From the NCBI GenBank assembly GCA_019114205.1, contig DXFY01000036.1:1-45985 (forward strand): 45,985 nucleotides of DNA, read 5' to 3'. The stretch's first letter is position 1. Each line of letters starts with the position of its first letter. Positions 8,312 to 17,685 of the stretch are shown one piece after another. The translations under genes and the position numbers were made by a program. Under the pieces are notes generated by a model. The model had not been told where the DNA came from and ran no database searches. It saw only the letters and a program-made list of their open reading frames with translations. This DNA comes from Candidatus Tidjanibacter gallistercoris. GTDB taxonomy: Bacteria > Bacteroidota > Bacteroidia > Bacteroidales > Rikenellaceae.

Positions 8312-8343
8312 TTTGTATCCGACATAAATAGTTCTTATTTTTG
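8312..8343 (+). promoter_or_regulatory. Promoter of the aminotransferase gene
   Basis: TTTG (8312-8315), 20 nt, TATTTTTG (8336-8343): a full match to the Bacteroidota consensus. Transcription should start near 8350, about 18 nt before the ATG at 8368. Confidence 0.8.
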
Positions 8344-8367
8344 GAGAATCTTAAACTTTTAATTCTT

Positions 8368-9681
8368 ATGAAGAACACCCTGATAGACCGGGCCGTGGTC
8401 GTGACGGCCATGGAACAGTTCGATGTGACCGACCTGAACGAGGCTTCCATAAGGCAGATAGGCGGAATCGTGAAATCCATAGAGGAGCGCACGGGCGAGG
8501 AGTTCGTGCACCTCGAAATAGGCGTACCGGGTCTCCCGCCCGAACGAATCGGTATCGCCGCCGAACACGAGGCGCTGGATGCCGGCGTGGCTTCCATATA
8601 TCCAGAAATGCCGGGTATTCCGGAGCTGAAGCACGAGGCGTCGCGCTTCCTCAAGGCGTTCGTGGATGCCGACATATCGCCCGAAGGATGTCTGCCTACC
8701 GTGGGTTCCATGCAGGGCGCCTATGCGGCTTTTACGCTCTGTTCGCAGATAGACCCGAAGAAGGATACCATACTATATATAGACCCCGGCTTCTCGGTGC
8801 AGAAGACGCAGGCGGATGTCATCGGGGTGAAGCGCGAAGCGTTCGACGTGTACGACTACCGTGCCGGGAAACTCGGCCCGAAGCTGGAAAGTTACTTGTC
8901 GAAGGGCAACATCGCCGCCATTATCTATTCCAATCCCAACAACCCGACGTGGATGTGCCTGACGGATTCGGAGTTGAAGACTATCGGTGAACTTGCGGCG
9001 AAATACGACGTCATCGTCATCGAAGACCTCGCCTACATGGCGATGGATTTCCGCCGCGACCTGGGCAAACCTTTTCAGCCGCCCTACCAGCCGAGTGTCT
9101 CGAAATACACCGACAACTACATCATCCTGATGAGTGCCTCGAAGATATTCAGTTATGCCGGTCAGCGCATCGCGGTCATGGCCATATCCGACACGCTGTA
9201 CAAACGTGCCTACCCGGCGCTCATGGAGCGTTACGGCATGGCCAAGTTCGGGCCGGTCATGTTGCAGCGCATCCTTTACTGTCTCTCGTCGGGAACGTCG
9301 CACACGTCCCAGTATGCTCTTGCGGCGATGCTGCGCGCGGCCAACGACGGGGAACTCGACTTTATAGAGGAGGTGAAGGAGTACGGCCGCCGCACCGAAA
9401 AGATGAAAGAGATATTCGTGCGCAACGGCTTCCGCATCGTCTACGACCGCGACCTCGACCAGCCCCTGGGCGACGGCTTCTTCTTCACGGTAGGTTATAA
9501 GGATGTCGAGGGCGGCGAACTGCTGCGGCTGCTGTTGCACTACGGTGTGAGCGCCATCGTGCTTTCGACGACCGGCAGCCTCCAGCAGGGGCTGCGCGTA
9601 TGTTCCTCCGCGATAAAGTCGCATCACTATGCGATGCTCGATGAGCGTCTGCGCATGTTCGATGAGAATTACGGAAAATAG
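8368..9681 (+). CDS. Pyridoxal-phosphate aminotransferase, class I/II fold
   Basis: 437 residues from ATG 8368; an in-frame TTG at 8341 lies in the promoter box and is rejected. Fold type I features are clear: NPNNPTW (189-195), EDLAY (Asp220 and Tyr223 near the cofactor), and SASKIFSYAGQR with the cofactor lysine Lys259 and phosphate-binding Arg267. The C-terminal part has a substrate-carboxylate region near SSAIKSHHY. The substrate cannot be told; it is not a close match in motifs to AspC, HisC or MalY. It is followed after 99 bases by the ADP-forming acyl-CoA synthetase and preceded by a divergent FadR-type regulator, suggesting amino-acid or 2-oxo-acid catabolism. Confidence 0.85.
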   Translation: MKNTLIDRAVVVTAMEQFDVTDLNEASIRQIGGIVKSIEERTGEEFVHLEIGVPGLPPERIGIAAEHEALDAGVASIYPEMPGIPELKHEASRFLKAFVDADISPEGCLPTVGSMQGAYAAFTLCSQIDPKKDTILYIDPGFSVQKTQADVIGVKREAFDVYDYRAGKLGPKLESYLSKGNIAAIIYSNPNNPTWMCLTDSELKTIGELAAKYDVIVIEDLAYMAMDFRRDLGKPFQPPYQPSVSKYTDNYIILMSASKIFSYAGQRIAVMAISDTLYKRAYPALMERYGMAKFGPVMLQRILYCLSSGTSHTSQYALAAMLRAANDGELDFIEEVKEYGRRTEKMKEIFVRNGFRIVYDRDLDQPLGDGFFFTVGYKDVEGGELLRLLLHYGVSAIVLSTTGSLQQGLRVCSSAIKSHHYAMLDERLRMFDENYGK

Positions 9682-9780
9682 TATCGTTCCGGCAGGGTGT
9701 TTGCGCCGCCGCGGGAGAGGACTTCCGCGACGGAGGAACGGTTGTCCGGAGCAGTGTCGAAGAGATAAGCAAATTAGCGT

Positions 9781-11838
9781 ATGATAAACGAAAAACTGTT
9801 CAATCCGTCGAGCGTCGTCGTGGTAGGAGGCTCGGACGATGTAAACAAACCCGGCGGTGCCGTACTGCGCAATCTGCTGCAAAGCCCGTTCGGAGGAAAG
9901 GCTTATGTGGTCAATCCCAAAGCCGACAGCGTACAGGGCGTGCGTGCGTACCATACCGTCGAGGAACTGCCCCAGGTGGATTGCGCCATTATCGCCGTTG
10001 CGGCCAAATTTTGCCTCCATACGGTGGAGGTGCTCGCCCGCGAGAAAGGAACGCGCGCGTTCGTCATTCTTTCGGCCGGCTTCGGAGAGGAGAACGAGGC
10101 CGGGGCGGAACTCGAACGCAAAATCGTGGAAATCATCGATTCCGTCGGCGGAGCCCTGATAGGGCCGAACTGTACGGGTATCCTGACTACCAACTACAAC
10201 GGTTCGTTCACCTCGCCCGTTCCGCAGCTTGACCCGAAGGGCGTGGACTTCATTTCGGGTTCCGGGGCCACGGCCATATTCATCGTGGATAACGGAATGC
10301 GCAAGGGGCTGAAGTTCAACAGCGTGTGGTCTGTGGGCAATTCGGCCCAGATAGGCGTCGAGGAGGCGCTCGAATATCTGGACGAGTCGTTCGATGCCGC
10401 GCACAGCTCGCGCATCAAAATTCTGTACATAGAGAGCATCAACAATCCGCAGAAGTTCCTGCGCCATGCCTCCTCGCTCGTCCGCAAGGGATGCCGCATC
10501 GCGGCCGTCAAGTCGGGAAGTTCGGAGGCGGGCGGACGCGCCGCCTCGTCGCATACGGGAGCGCTCGCCAGCCCGGACATCGCCGTCGATGCACTGTTCC
10601 GCAAAGCGGGCATCGTGCGTTGCAGCGGTCGCGAAGAGCTGACTACCGTGGCGGGTATCTTCATGTATCCGGAACTCAGGGGGCGCAACATCGCCATCGT
10701 AACCCATGCGGGAGGACCGGCCGTCATGCTGACCGATGCGCTGTCCAACGGCAAGTTAGAGGTGCCCCATATCGAAGGGCCGAAGGCGGAGGCGCTGCTC
10801 GCAAAGCTGTTTCCCGGTTCTTCGGTGGGCAATCCCATCGATTTCCTGGCTACCGGTACGGCCGAACAGCTCGGCTTCATCCTCGATGCGTGCGAGCACG
10901 ATTTCGAGCATATCGACGGTATCGCGGTGATTTTCGGCAGTCCCGGTCTGTTCCCGATACACGACGTCTATGCGCTGCTCGCCGAAAAGATACGCAATTC
11001 CGACAAACCGATATTCCCGATATTTCCCTCCTACACGTGGGTGAAGGACGAAATCGAAGAATTCGTCCGCAACGGCGGCGTCTATTTCCCGGACGAAGTA
11101 CTGTTCGGCAATGCGCTCGCCAAGGTGTACCATACCCCGCGCGTGGAACCGGAGGATGCGCAGTTCCCGTGCGTGGATGTGGAACGTATCCGGAGCATCG
11201 TGAACGGTGCGGAAAACGGTTATCTCGACCCCGATCGCATTCACGACCTGCTCGATGCGGCGGGCATCGCGCGGGCGAAGGAGGGGACGGCCGACAACGA
11301 GAGCGACTGCCTCGCGCTGGCCCGCGAAATCGGATTCCCGCTCGTGATGAAGGTCGTCGGGCCGGTGCACAAGTCCGATGTGGGCGGCGTGACGCTTGAT
11401 ATCAGGGATGAGGAAACGGTCGTGAGCGAATTCCGCCGCATGATGCAGATAAAGGATACCTACGCCGTAATGCTCGCGCAGCAGCTCCGCGGTACGGAAG
11501 TGTTTATCGGAGCCAAGCGCGAGGGCGGTTTCGGCCACATCGTGATGTGCGGTCTGGGCGGCATCTTCATCGAGGTGCTGAAGGACGTGAACGTCGGCCT
11601 CGCTCCCGTTTCTGCGGACGAGGCGCGTGCCATGATACGCGGCCTGAAGTCGTATAAAATCATCCGGGGCGTGCGCGGACAGGAGCCGGTGAACGAAGAG
11701 AAGTTCGCCGAGGCGGTCGTGCGCGTGTCGATGCTCGTGCGTACAGCGCCCGAAATCTTCGAAATGGACTTGAACCCGCTGCTGGGCAACCGCGACGATG
11801 TAGTGGCGGTGGATGCCCGCATCCGGATAGAAAAGTAA
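9781..11838 (+). CDS. Acyl-CoA synthetase (ADP-forming), fused alpha-beta type
   Basis: 685 residues. Such enzymes interconvert acyl-CoA, ADP and phosphate with acid, CoA and ATP, and in fermenters mostly run toward ATP. Domains in order: CoA-binding Rossmann domain (about 1-140; SVVVVGGS), succinyl-CoA ligase-like domains (about 145-450) and an ATP-grasp domain (about 470-685; ending DLNPLL and DARI). The phosphorylated histidine of the family is His258 in AASSHTGAL. Archaeal ACD enzymes split the two halves into subunits; here they are one chain. The acyl group is unknown: acetyl, propionyl, branched or aryl forms all occur in the family. Confidence 0.88.
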   Translation: MINEKLFNPSSVVVVGGSDDVNKPGGAVLRNLLQSPFGGKAYVVNPKADSVQGVRAYHTVEELPQVDCAIIAVAAKFCLHTVEVLAREKGTRAFVILSAGFGEENEAGAELERKIVEIIDSVGGALIGPNCTGILTTNYNGSFTSPVPQLDPKGVDFISGSGATAIFIVDNGMRKGLKFNSVWSVGNSAQIGVEEALEYLDESFDAAHSSRIKILYIESINNPQKFLRHASSLVRKGCRIAAVKSGSSEAGGRAASSHTGALASPDIAVDALFRKAGIVRCSGREELTTVAGIFMYPELRGRNIAIVTHAGGPAVMLTDALSNGKLEVPHIEGPKAEALLAKLFPGSSVGNPIDFLATGTAEQLGFILDACEHDFEHIDGIAVIFGSPGLFPIHDVYALLAEKIRNSDKPIFPIFPSYTWVKDEIEEFVRNGGVYFPDEVLFGNALAKVYHTPRVEPEDAQFPCVDVERIRSIVNGAENGYLDPDRIHDLLDAAGIARAKEGTADNESDCLALAREIGFPLVMKVVGPVHKSDVGGVTLDIRDEETVVSEFRRMMQIKDTYAVMLAQQLRGTEVFIGAKREGGFGHIVMCGLGGIFIEVLKDVNVGLAPVSADEARAMIRGLKSYKIIRGVRGQEPVNEEKFAEAVVRVSMLVRTAPEIFEMDLNPLLGNRDDVVAVDARIRIEK

Positions 11839-11845
11839 CGGGTAA

Positions 11846-11891
11846 GTTCCGTACGGAACCGGCCGGGACGCTTCATCGAAGTGTCCCGGCC
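11846..11891 (+). terminator. Hairpin terminator after the acyl-CoA synthetase gene
   Basis: A 14-bp stem with one G-U pair (11861-11874 with 11878-11891) and a 3-nt loop follows the stop by about 20 bases. Just before it lies the 14-bp palindrome GTTCCGTACGGAAC (11846-11859). There is no T-tract, so termination may be partial. Confidence 0.55.
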
Positions 11892-12153
11892 TGCATTTGC
11901 GGCCGTCCGGTGTTTCGCGGCCGTTTGAAGGGAGAGAAGCCGAAAGGCCGTAATCCCCGGCATTGTCACCTGCCGCAGCTTTCCTTCCGGACGCAGTCCG
12001 GGGGTATGGCTTGAGTTTTGCACGGTATCCTGCGCCGTGGAACGGATGCCGTCCGCGGTGCCCTGCGGGGCGTGCGGCAGTTTCACTGCGTTTTCCGGAG
12101 GTGTGCGCCGGAGACGGAACCGATTTATTCACTGATTAAAAACAAGTAGCGTT
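11892..12153. other. Leader region of oleate hydratase
   Basis: About 260 bases with no gene. The last 30 bases are AT-rich (ATTAAAAACAAG), as is usual before Bacteroidota start codons. No TAnnTTTG box with a partner was found, so the promoter of oleate hydratase is not located. Confidence 0.4.
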
Positions 12154-13923
12154 ATGTATTACAGCAATGGAAACTACGAGGCTTTCGCAAGGCCGAAGAA
12201 ACCTCAGGGAGTGGAAAACAAGTCGGCATATCTGATAGGGGCCGGGCTGGCTTCGCTCTCGGCGGCCGTGTTCCTGATTCGCGACGGGCAGATGCCGGGC
12301 AACAGGATTCATATTCTCGAAGAACTGGACTTGCCGGGCGGCAGCCTCGACGGTATCCTCGACAATACCCGCGGGTATATCATGCGGGGCGGCCGCGAGA
12401 TGGAAAACCATTTCGAATGTCTGTGGGACTTGTTCCGGTCGGTGCCTTCGCTCGAAGTGAAGGATGCCTCGGTACTCGACGAATTTTACTGGCTCAACAA
12501 GGAAGACCCCAACTTTTCGAAAATGCGGGCCACGATGAACCGGGGCAAGTCGGCCCATACCGACGGCAAGTTCACCCTGACCGACAAGGCCTCCGAAGAA
12601 ATCGTCCGGCTGTTCTTGACCGCGGAGGAGGAGCTGAACGACAAGCGTATATCGGACGTTTTCACCGAGGAATTTTTCCAGTCCAACTTCTGGCTTTACT
12701 GGAGGACGATGTTCGCTTTCGAGGAGTGGCACAGCGCCATGGAGATGCGGCGTTACATCGCGCGCTTCATCCACCATATCGGCGGACTTCCCGACCTGTC
12801 GGCTCTGAAGTTCACGCGTTACAACCAGTTCGAATCGTTGGTCATGCCGCTGGTCAAGTACCTCGAAGCGCGGGACGTGAACTTCGAGTACGGCATACGG
12901 GTGAAAAATGTCGTTATCGGTCGTGCGGGCGGCAAGAAGACGGCTACCAAAATCGTCTATGAGAAAGGCGGCCGGGAAGGCGCCGTCGATTTGACCGAAA
13001 ACGACCTGGTGTTCGTGACGAACGGCAGCATCACCGAGAACTCCACCTACGGCGACCAGCATACGGCGCCGGTGCTCGATGCGTCGCTCGGCGGCAGTTG
13101 GAGCCTGTGGACGAACATCGCCGTGCAGGACGAGGCATTCGGAAAACCCGAAAAGTTCTGCGGAAATATCGAGGAGTCCAATTTCGTGTCGGCGACGCTG
13201 ACCACGCTGGACGGCCGCATCCCTCCCTACATCGAGCGGATATGCCAGCGCGACCCCTTCGCGGGCACGGTGGTGACGGGCGGTATCGTTTCGGTGAAGG
13301 ATTCCTCGTGGCTGATGAGCTGGACGCTCAACAGGCAGCCGCAGTTCAAGAAGCAGCCGAAGAACGAACTCGTCGTCTGGATTTACGGCCTTTTCTCGGA
13401 CCGCCCCGGCGATTACGTGAAGAAGCCCATGCGGGAGTGTACGGGCGTGGAGATAGCCGAGGAGTGGCTTTACCATATCGGTGTGCCGTTGGCCGAGATA
13501 CCTGCCATGGCGGCCGATTCCGCCAACACAGTGCCCTGCATGATGCCGTACGTGATGTCCTATTTCATGCCCCGTGCTCTGGGCGACCGTCCCGCCGTGG
13601 TGCCCGAAGGTTCCGTGAACCTGGCCTTCATCGGCAACTTCGCCGAGACCCCGCGGGATACGGTCTTCACGACGGAATATTCCGTACGCACGGCTATGGA
13701 GGCGGTCTATACGCTGCTCGGCGTGGACCGCGGCGTACCGGAGGTCTTCGCTTCGTGCTACGACGTGCGCGTGCTGATGCAGTCGGCCGCACGCATGATG
13801 GACGGCAGAAAGCTGGCCGACATCAAGGTGCCGTTCATCGTAAGGCAGCTCGAAAAGAAGGGTATCGAAAAGAGCAAGGGTACCATCATCCATGAAATGC
13901 TGCAGGAGTACGGATTGATTTGA
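12154..13923 (+). CDS. ohyA: Oleate hydratase (fatty acid double-bond hydratase)
   Basis: 589 residues, the full family length. It adds water to the cis-9 double bond of oleate or related free fatty acids, giving 10-hydroxy acids, and needs FAD structurally. The N-terminal [17 protein letters not shown] (29-45) is the FAD-binding glycine motif. RGGREMEN carries Glu82, the residue equivalent to the catalytic glutamate of characterised OhyA enzymes. The region [19 protein letters not shown] is highly conserved in the family. No signal peptide is seen. Known bacterial enzymes detoxify host or dietary unsaturated fatty acids. It lies after the acyl-CoA synthetase gene, separated by a hairpin, and ends at a strong terminator. 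Confidence 0.95.
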   Translation: MYYSNGNYEAFARPKKPQGVENKSAYLIGAGLASLSAAVFLIRDGQMPGNRIHILEELDLPGGSLDGILDNTRGYIMRGGREMENHFECLWDLFRSVPSLEVKDASVLDEFYWLNKEDPNFSKMRATMNRGKSAHTDGKFTLTDKASEEIVRLFLTAEEELNDKRISDVFTEEFFQSNFWLYWRTMFAFEEWHSAMEMRRYIARFIHHIGGLPDLSALKFTRYNQFESLVMPLVKYLEARDVNFEYGIRVKNVVIGRAGGKKTATKIVYEKGGREGAVDLTENDLVFVTNGSITENSTYGDQHTAPVLDASLGGSWSLWTNIAVQDEAFGKPEKFCGNIEESNFVSATLTTLDGRIPPYIERICQRDPFAGTVVTGGIVSVKDSSWLMSWTLNRQPQFKKQPKNELVVWIYGLFSDRPGDYVKKPMRECTGVEIAEEWLYHIGVPLAEIPAMAADSANTVPCMMPYVMSYFMPRALGDRPAVVPEGSVNLAFIGNFAETPRDTVFTTEYSVRTAMEAVYTLLGVDRGVPEVFASCYDVRVLMQSAARMMDGRKLADIKVPFIVRQLEKKGIEKSKGTIIHEMLQEYGLI

Positions 13924-13948
13924 TGCGGACGGCAGCACCGGAAACGGT

Positions 13949-13980
13949 AACGGCGGGCACCCTTGCCCGCCGTTGCTTTT
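13949..13980 (+). terminator. Rho-independent terminator of oleate hydratase
   Basis: A perfect 11-bp stem (13949-13959 with 13964-13974) with loop CCCT is followed by GCTTTT. Confidence 0.85.
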
Positions 13981-13984
13981 CCCG

Positions 13985-14010
13985 GACGGCCCGGATGCTG
14001 TCGGGCCGTC
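13985..14010 (-). terminator. Hairpin at the end of the CBS-domain transporter gene
   Basis: A perfect 9-bp stem GACGGCCCG/CGGGCCGTC (13985-13993 with 14002-14010) overlaps the stop codon of the minus-strand gene. There is no T-tract after it, but the convergent terminator at 13949-13974 lies just beyond. Confidence 0.5.
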
Positions 14011-15298
14011 AGTGCGTGCGGTCGGCAGTGTCCGGTCCGTCGTAGCGGACGAGCACCTTGTCTATCCGGGCGCCGTCCATATCGACTATCTCGAAGCCGA
14101 AACCGTTCCAGGAGAGTTTCTCGCCCGTGGAGGGAATGTGTTTCAGCTCGTCGAGGAGGAGTCCGCTCAGGGTGTTGTATTCGTTATCGCGGTAGAGTTC
14201 CTCGCGGTCGAACTGTTCGAGAAAGTTGTAGAACGAGCACTGGCCGTCCACCAGCCAGGTGCCGTCCTCGCGTTGTACCATCTCCGCCTCCTCGTCCTCG
14301 TCGGGCACTTCGCCCACGAGCGCTTCCATCATATCGCGGAGCGTGACGATGCCCAGCACGTCGCCGAATTCGTCGATGATGAAGCCGTAGGCCGAATTGG
14401 TGCGTTTGAACTCTTCGAGCGCTTCATAAACGCTCTGGTTTTCCGGCAGGCAGTTGGCGGGCCTGACGATGGAGTCCAGACGGAATCCCTGCCTGTGGAT
14501 GTTGCCGAACAGGTCTTTCATGTGTACCGCGCCGGCCAGGGTGTCGGGCCCGCCGTCCGATACGGGGTATACGTCGTGCATGTCGGCGCATACCTTGCGC
14601 ATGATTTCTTCTGCGGTGTCGTGCACATCGAGCCAGACGAGTTCGCTGCGGTGCGTCATGATGGAATCCACGTCCCGGTCGCCGAGGCTGAAGACGCGTT
14701 CCACGATATCGTGCTCTACGGCCTGTACTTCGCCCGTATCCATGCCTTCGCGGACGATGGCCTTTATCTCGTCTTCCGTAACCTTGTTGTCGCTTTCCCG
14801 CAGCCCGATTGCCTTGGTCACGAGCGCCGTGCTCTTGGCGAGCAGCCATACCAGCGGAGCTGCGATGAGCGAAAGCGCTTTCATGGGACGGGCTACCGCC
14901 TTCGATACGCGCTCGGACATCGCCATGCCGATGCGCTTGGGAACGAGTTCTCCGAAGATGAGCGTGAGGTAGGTGACGGCGATGACGATGATTGCCTTGG
15001 CGATGCCGTAGGCGTAGGGGGCCAGCACCTCCACCCGTGCGATGACCACGGCGAAGTCGGCGGCGAAGGCTTCGCCGGAATAGAGACCGGTGAGGATGCC
15101 GATGAGCGTGATGCCGATTTGTACGGTGGAGAGAAACCGTTCCGGTTCTGCGGAGAGTGCCAGCGCCGTGCGGGCCGTCTTGCTGCCGCTGCGTGCTTCC
15201 GTCTCGAGCCGAGACCGGCGTGCCGATACGAGCGCTATTTCGGACATGGCGAGAATGCCGTTGAGCACGATGAGCAGCAGGATGATGAGTATTTCCAT
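14009..15298 (-). CDS. CNNM/CorC-HlyC family membrane protein with CBS domains
   Basis: 429 residues. Domains in order: an N-terminal DUF21/CNNM transmembrane domain with three to four helices (about 1-185; begins MEILIILLLIVLNGILAMSE), a pair of CBS domains (about 205-330) that bind adenosine nucleotides, and a C-terminal CorC/HlyC domain (about 345-425). Homologues are often annotated as hemolysins, but the best-studied members export Mg2+ or similar divalent cations; that role is inferred here. It stands alone, with 427 bases upstream to xerD. Confidence 0.88.
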   Translation of the reverse strand: MEILIILLLIVLNGILAMSEIALVSARRSRLETEARSGSKTARTALALSAEPERFLSTVQIGITLIGILTGLYSGEAFAADFAVVIARVEVLAPYAYGIAKAIIVIAVTYLTLIFGELVPKRIGMAMSERVSKAVARPMKALSLIAAPLVWLLAKSTALVTKAIGLRESDNKVTEDEIKAIVREGMDTGEVQAVEHDIVERVFSLGDRDVDSIMTHRSELVWLDVHDTAEEIMRKVCADMHDVYPVSDGGPDTLAGAVHMKDLFGNIHRQGFRLDSIVRPANCLPENQSVYEALEEFKRTNSAYGFIIDEFGDVLGIVTLRDMMEALVGEVPDEDEEAEMVQREDGTWLVDGQCSFYNFLEQFDREELYRDNEYNTLSGLLLDELKHIPSTGEKLSWNGFGFEIVDMDGARIDKVLVRYDGPDTADRTH

Positions 15299-15725
15299 AG
15301 ATGTTGCGATGCGATTGTTTGAATTGTGTGTCGGATTGAAAAAAACATAAGGGATGCGGACGAAAGGGGGTGGTGCCGGTGCCGCAGTCCGGCCCGTGCC
15401 GTCATTCTTTGAGTACCGTGTTGCGGATGTTGATTCGGATTCGAAGCGCTTCCGGATTATGGAAACCGCTGCCGCAGGCCGCCTTGCGGGAGGGGATGAT
15501 TGCCGTCAATGTACAAAAACAAAACCGCCGGCCGCATAACGGCACCGGTTCCGTATCCGTGTACTGGCTGTCCTGTATGTTCTTTCGGTGTTTTGCGGCT
15601 GTAACGTTTTGAACAACGATAGGAGAACGGATGTACGTCCGTTTTCGTGTGCGAATATCGGAAATATTTTCGATACGTGCAACCGGGAGCGGAAAATATG
15701 CACGGAGGGAGCGGGAGTGCCGCCG
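15299..15725. other. Gap between the CBS-domain gene and xerD
   Basis: No gene or RNA was recognised. The 60 bases before the CBS-domain gene are relatively AT-rich and should hold its promoter, but only an imperfect box (TATGTTTT, minus strand) is visible. Confidence 0.4.
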
Positions 15726-16652
15726 CTATTTGCGTCCGTAGCGTTTGCCCAGCGGATGGTTCTCGTTGAGGGTCCGGTGCAGGTGGCCCGTGTCGAGATG
15801 GGTATAGATTTCGGTGGTGGCGATGGATTCGTGGCCGAGCAGCTCCTGCACTTGACGGATGTTGGCTCCGCCCTGCAGCAGGTGGGTGGCGAAGCTGTGG
15901 CGGAAGGTGTGCGGACTCACGTCGCGGTCGATTCCCGCGGCGGCGACGGCCGCCTTGATGATGTTGAATACCATGATGCGCGAGAGCTTCTGGCCGTGGC
16001 GGTTCAGGAATACGGTATCGGCCGACTTTTCGTCGCCCGGCCGGCCGCGGTATTCGCGCAGGTAGGTTTCCACCTGCATGCGGCAGCGGTCGCTGACCGG
16101 GACGAGGCGCTGCTTGCTTCCCTTGCCGAGCACCCGGATGAATCCCTCGTCGAAGAACAGGTCGGAGATGTGCAGGGAGGTGAGCTCCGATACGCGCAGC
16201 CCGCAGCTGTAAAGCATCTCTATCATCGTCCGGTTGCGGTATCCCTGGCCGGTCGAGACGTCCATCGCGTCGAGGATGGCGTCGATTTTCCCGACGCTGA
16301 GCGTGTCGGGCAGAACGTGCCGCGTCTTGGGGTGGGCGACGAACTCGGTAGGGGATTTCGCCAGTACGTCCGTACGGAGCAGGAAGTCGTAGAAGCTGTT
16401 CACGCCGCTCAGCGTCCGGCCCTGCGTGCTTTTTTCGGCCCCATCTTCGAAAAGCGAAGCCATGAAGTCCTCCACCACGGCGGCATCCACGTCTAAGGGC
16501 GAGAGCCGGTAGCGTTCCGTAACGAAACGGCGGAAGCGGCGCAGGTCGCGCATGTAGGACTCCACGGTGTTGTCGGCCAGCCCCCTTTCGAGTTTTATGT
16601 ATGTCCTGTACTTTCCGGAGTAGATGTCCCACTCCTTTTCTGCCTGTGTCAT
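15726..16652 (-). CDS. xerD: Tyrosine recombinase XerC/XerD
   Basis: 308 residues. It resolves chromosome dimers at dif together with a partner recombinase. The N-terminal SAM-like core-binding domain (about 8-95) precedes the catalytic domain. Catalytic residues are all visible: Arg153 (CGLRVSE), Lys177 (GKGSK), His248 and Arg251 (PHTFRHSFATHLLQGG), His274 (LLGHES) and Tyr283 (EIYTH). The length and motifs match housekeeping Xer proteins rather than integrases of mobile elements, and no mobile genes lie nearby. XerC and XerD are hard to separate without a tree; XerD is the closer guess. It is divergent from prmA. Confidence 0.88.
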   Translation of the reverse strand: MTQAEKEWDIYSGKYRTYIKLERGLADNTVESYMRDLRRFRRFVTERYRLSPLDVDAAVVEDFMASLFEDGAEKSTQGRTLSGVNSFYDFLLRTDVLAKSPTEFVAHPKTRHVLPDTLSVGKIDAILDAMDVSTGQGYRNRTMIEMLYSCGLRVSELTSLHISDLFFDEGFIRVLGKGSKQRLVPVSDRCRMQVETYLREYRGRPGDEKSADTVFLNRHGQKLSRIMVFNIIKAAVAAAGIDRDVSPHTFRHSFATHLLQGGANIRQVQELLGHESIATTEIYTHLDTGHLHRTLNENHPLGKRYGRK

Positions 16653-16692
16653 GCCGGATGCCCCGCCGGGTACGGTATTGGGGTAAAATGGT

Positions 16693-16700
16693 TATCTTTG
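16693..16700 (+). promoter_or_regulatory. -7 box of prmA
   Basis: TATCTTTG matches TAnnTTTG. Transcription would start near 16707, which rules out the in-frame start at 16698 and supports ATG 16749. No TTTG is found at the normal upstream distance. Confidence 0.55.
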
Positions 16701-16748
16701 GCGCTAAGATACGAACTGTTTCGGACTTTCACTGTTGCTGCAAACGAT

Positions 16749-17576
16749 ATGGATTATGTCGAATTGAACGTGCCCGTGGCCGATACCGCCCAGGCAGAGA
16801 TAGTTACGGCCCTGCTGGCCGATTTTCCCTTCGAGAGCTTCGCCGAAGACGCCGGCATGCTGAAGGCCTACATTCCGAAAGAGGCACTGTACGGGTGCAA
16901 GGAAGCGGTGGACAGGATGCTTGCCGGTTTCGGTATCGCGGGGGCAACGTACATAGAGATAGAGACGCAGAACTGGAATGCCCTCTGGGAATCCAATTTC
17001 GAGCCGGTCGAAGTGGACGGAGTCTGCACCATCCGCGCACCGTTTTCGCCCGCTCCGCAGCAGGGGCTGGATGTCGTGATTATGCCGAAGATGTCGTTCG
17101 GTACGGGGCACCACGCCACTACATGGCTGATGACGGCCGAGTTGATGAAGCGCGACCTGTCGGGGCTCGCGGGGCTGGATATGGGCAGTGGTACGGGCGT
17201 GCTGGCCATCGTCGCGGTCAAGCGCGGTGCGGCGCATGTCGATGCGGTGGATATCGATGATTGGGCCTACGAGAACTGCATCGAGAACATTGCGGAAAAC
17301 GGAGTCGCCGACCGCGTATCGCCCGTTTTGGGCGACGTGTCGGCGATAGCCGGCCGGCATTACGGTTTCATCCTGGCGAATATCAACCGCAACATCCTGC
17401 TGGCCGACATGCCCCGGTATGCCGGGGCGCTCGATGCGGGCGGCGAGCTCCTCTTGAGCGGTATCCTGGAGGCCGACGTGGCGGCTCTGACCGAGCGGGC
17501 CGCCGGTCTCGGACTCCGCTTCGAGGGGATGCGCACGCGCGACGGGTGGGCCGTGGCGGTGTACCGCAGGGAATGA
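16749..17576 (+). CDS. prmA: Ribosomal protein L11 methyltransferase
   Basis: 275 residues from ATG 16749. It trimethylates lysines and the N-terminus of ribosomal protein L11 using S-adenosylmethionine. The N-terminal L11-recognition domain (about 1-60) is followed by a linker and the Rossmann-like methyltransferase domain. Motif I is GLDMGSGTGVLAI near residue 145; the upstream PKMSFGTGHHATT and the ILANINRNI motif (NPPY-like position) are hallmarks of PrmA. The region before the chosen start contains the promoter box. It is divergent from xerD and about 110 bases before nadB. Confidence 0.93.
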   Translation: MDYVELNVPVADTAQAEIVTALLADFPFESFAEDAGMLKAYIPKEALYGCKEAVDRMLAGFGIAGATYIEIETQNWNALWESNFEPVEVDGVCTIRAPFSPAPQQGLDVVIMPKMSFGTGHHATTWLMTAELMKRDLSGLAGLDMGSGTGVLAIVAVKRGAAHVDAVDIDDWAYENCIENIAENGVADRVSPVLGDVSAIAGRHYGFILANINRNILLADMPRYAGALDAGGELLLSGILEADVAALTERAAGLGLRFEGMRTRDGWAVAVYRRE

Positions 17577-17623
17577 GCGCCGGCCGCCGGGCCTTTATCC
17601 GTCGTGTCCGGTATTATTTCGGT

Positions 17624-17639
17624 TAATTTTGTAATTTTG
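17624..17639 (+). promoter_or_regulatory. Tandem -7 boxes of nadB
   Basis: TAATTTTG occurs twice back to back (17624-17631 and 17632-17639), each matching TAnnTTTG. No clear TTTG box lies 19-20 nt upstream of either. Confidence 0.5.
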
Positions 17640-17685
17640 TGCCGCTGTTCGCCGTTAATCGTTTCACGACAGGGATTGACGACGC

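Noticed and set aside
15726-16652. Integrase of a mobile element
   Set aside because: Length and motifs match housekeeping XerC/XerD, neighbours are core genes, and no att repeats or element genes are seen.
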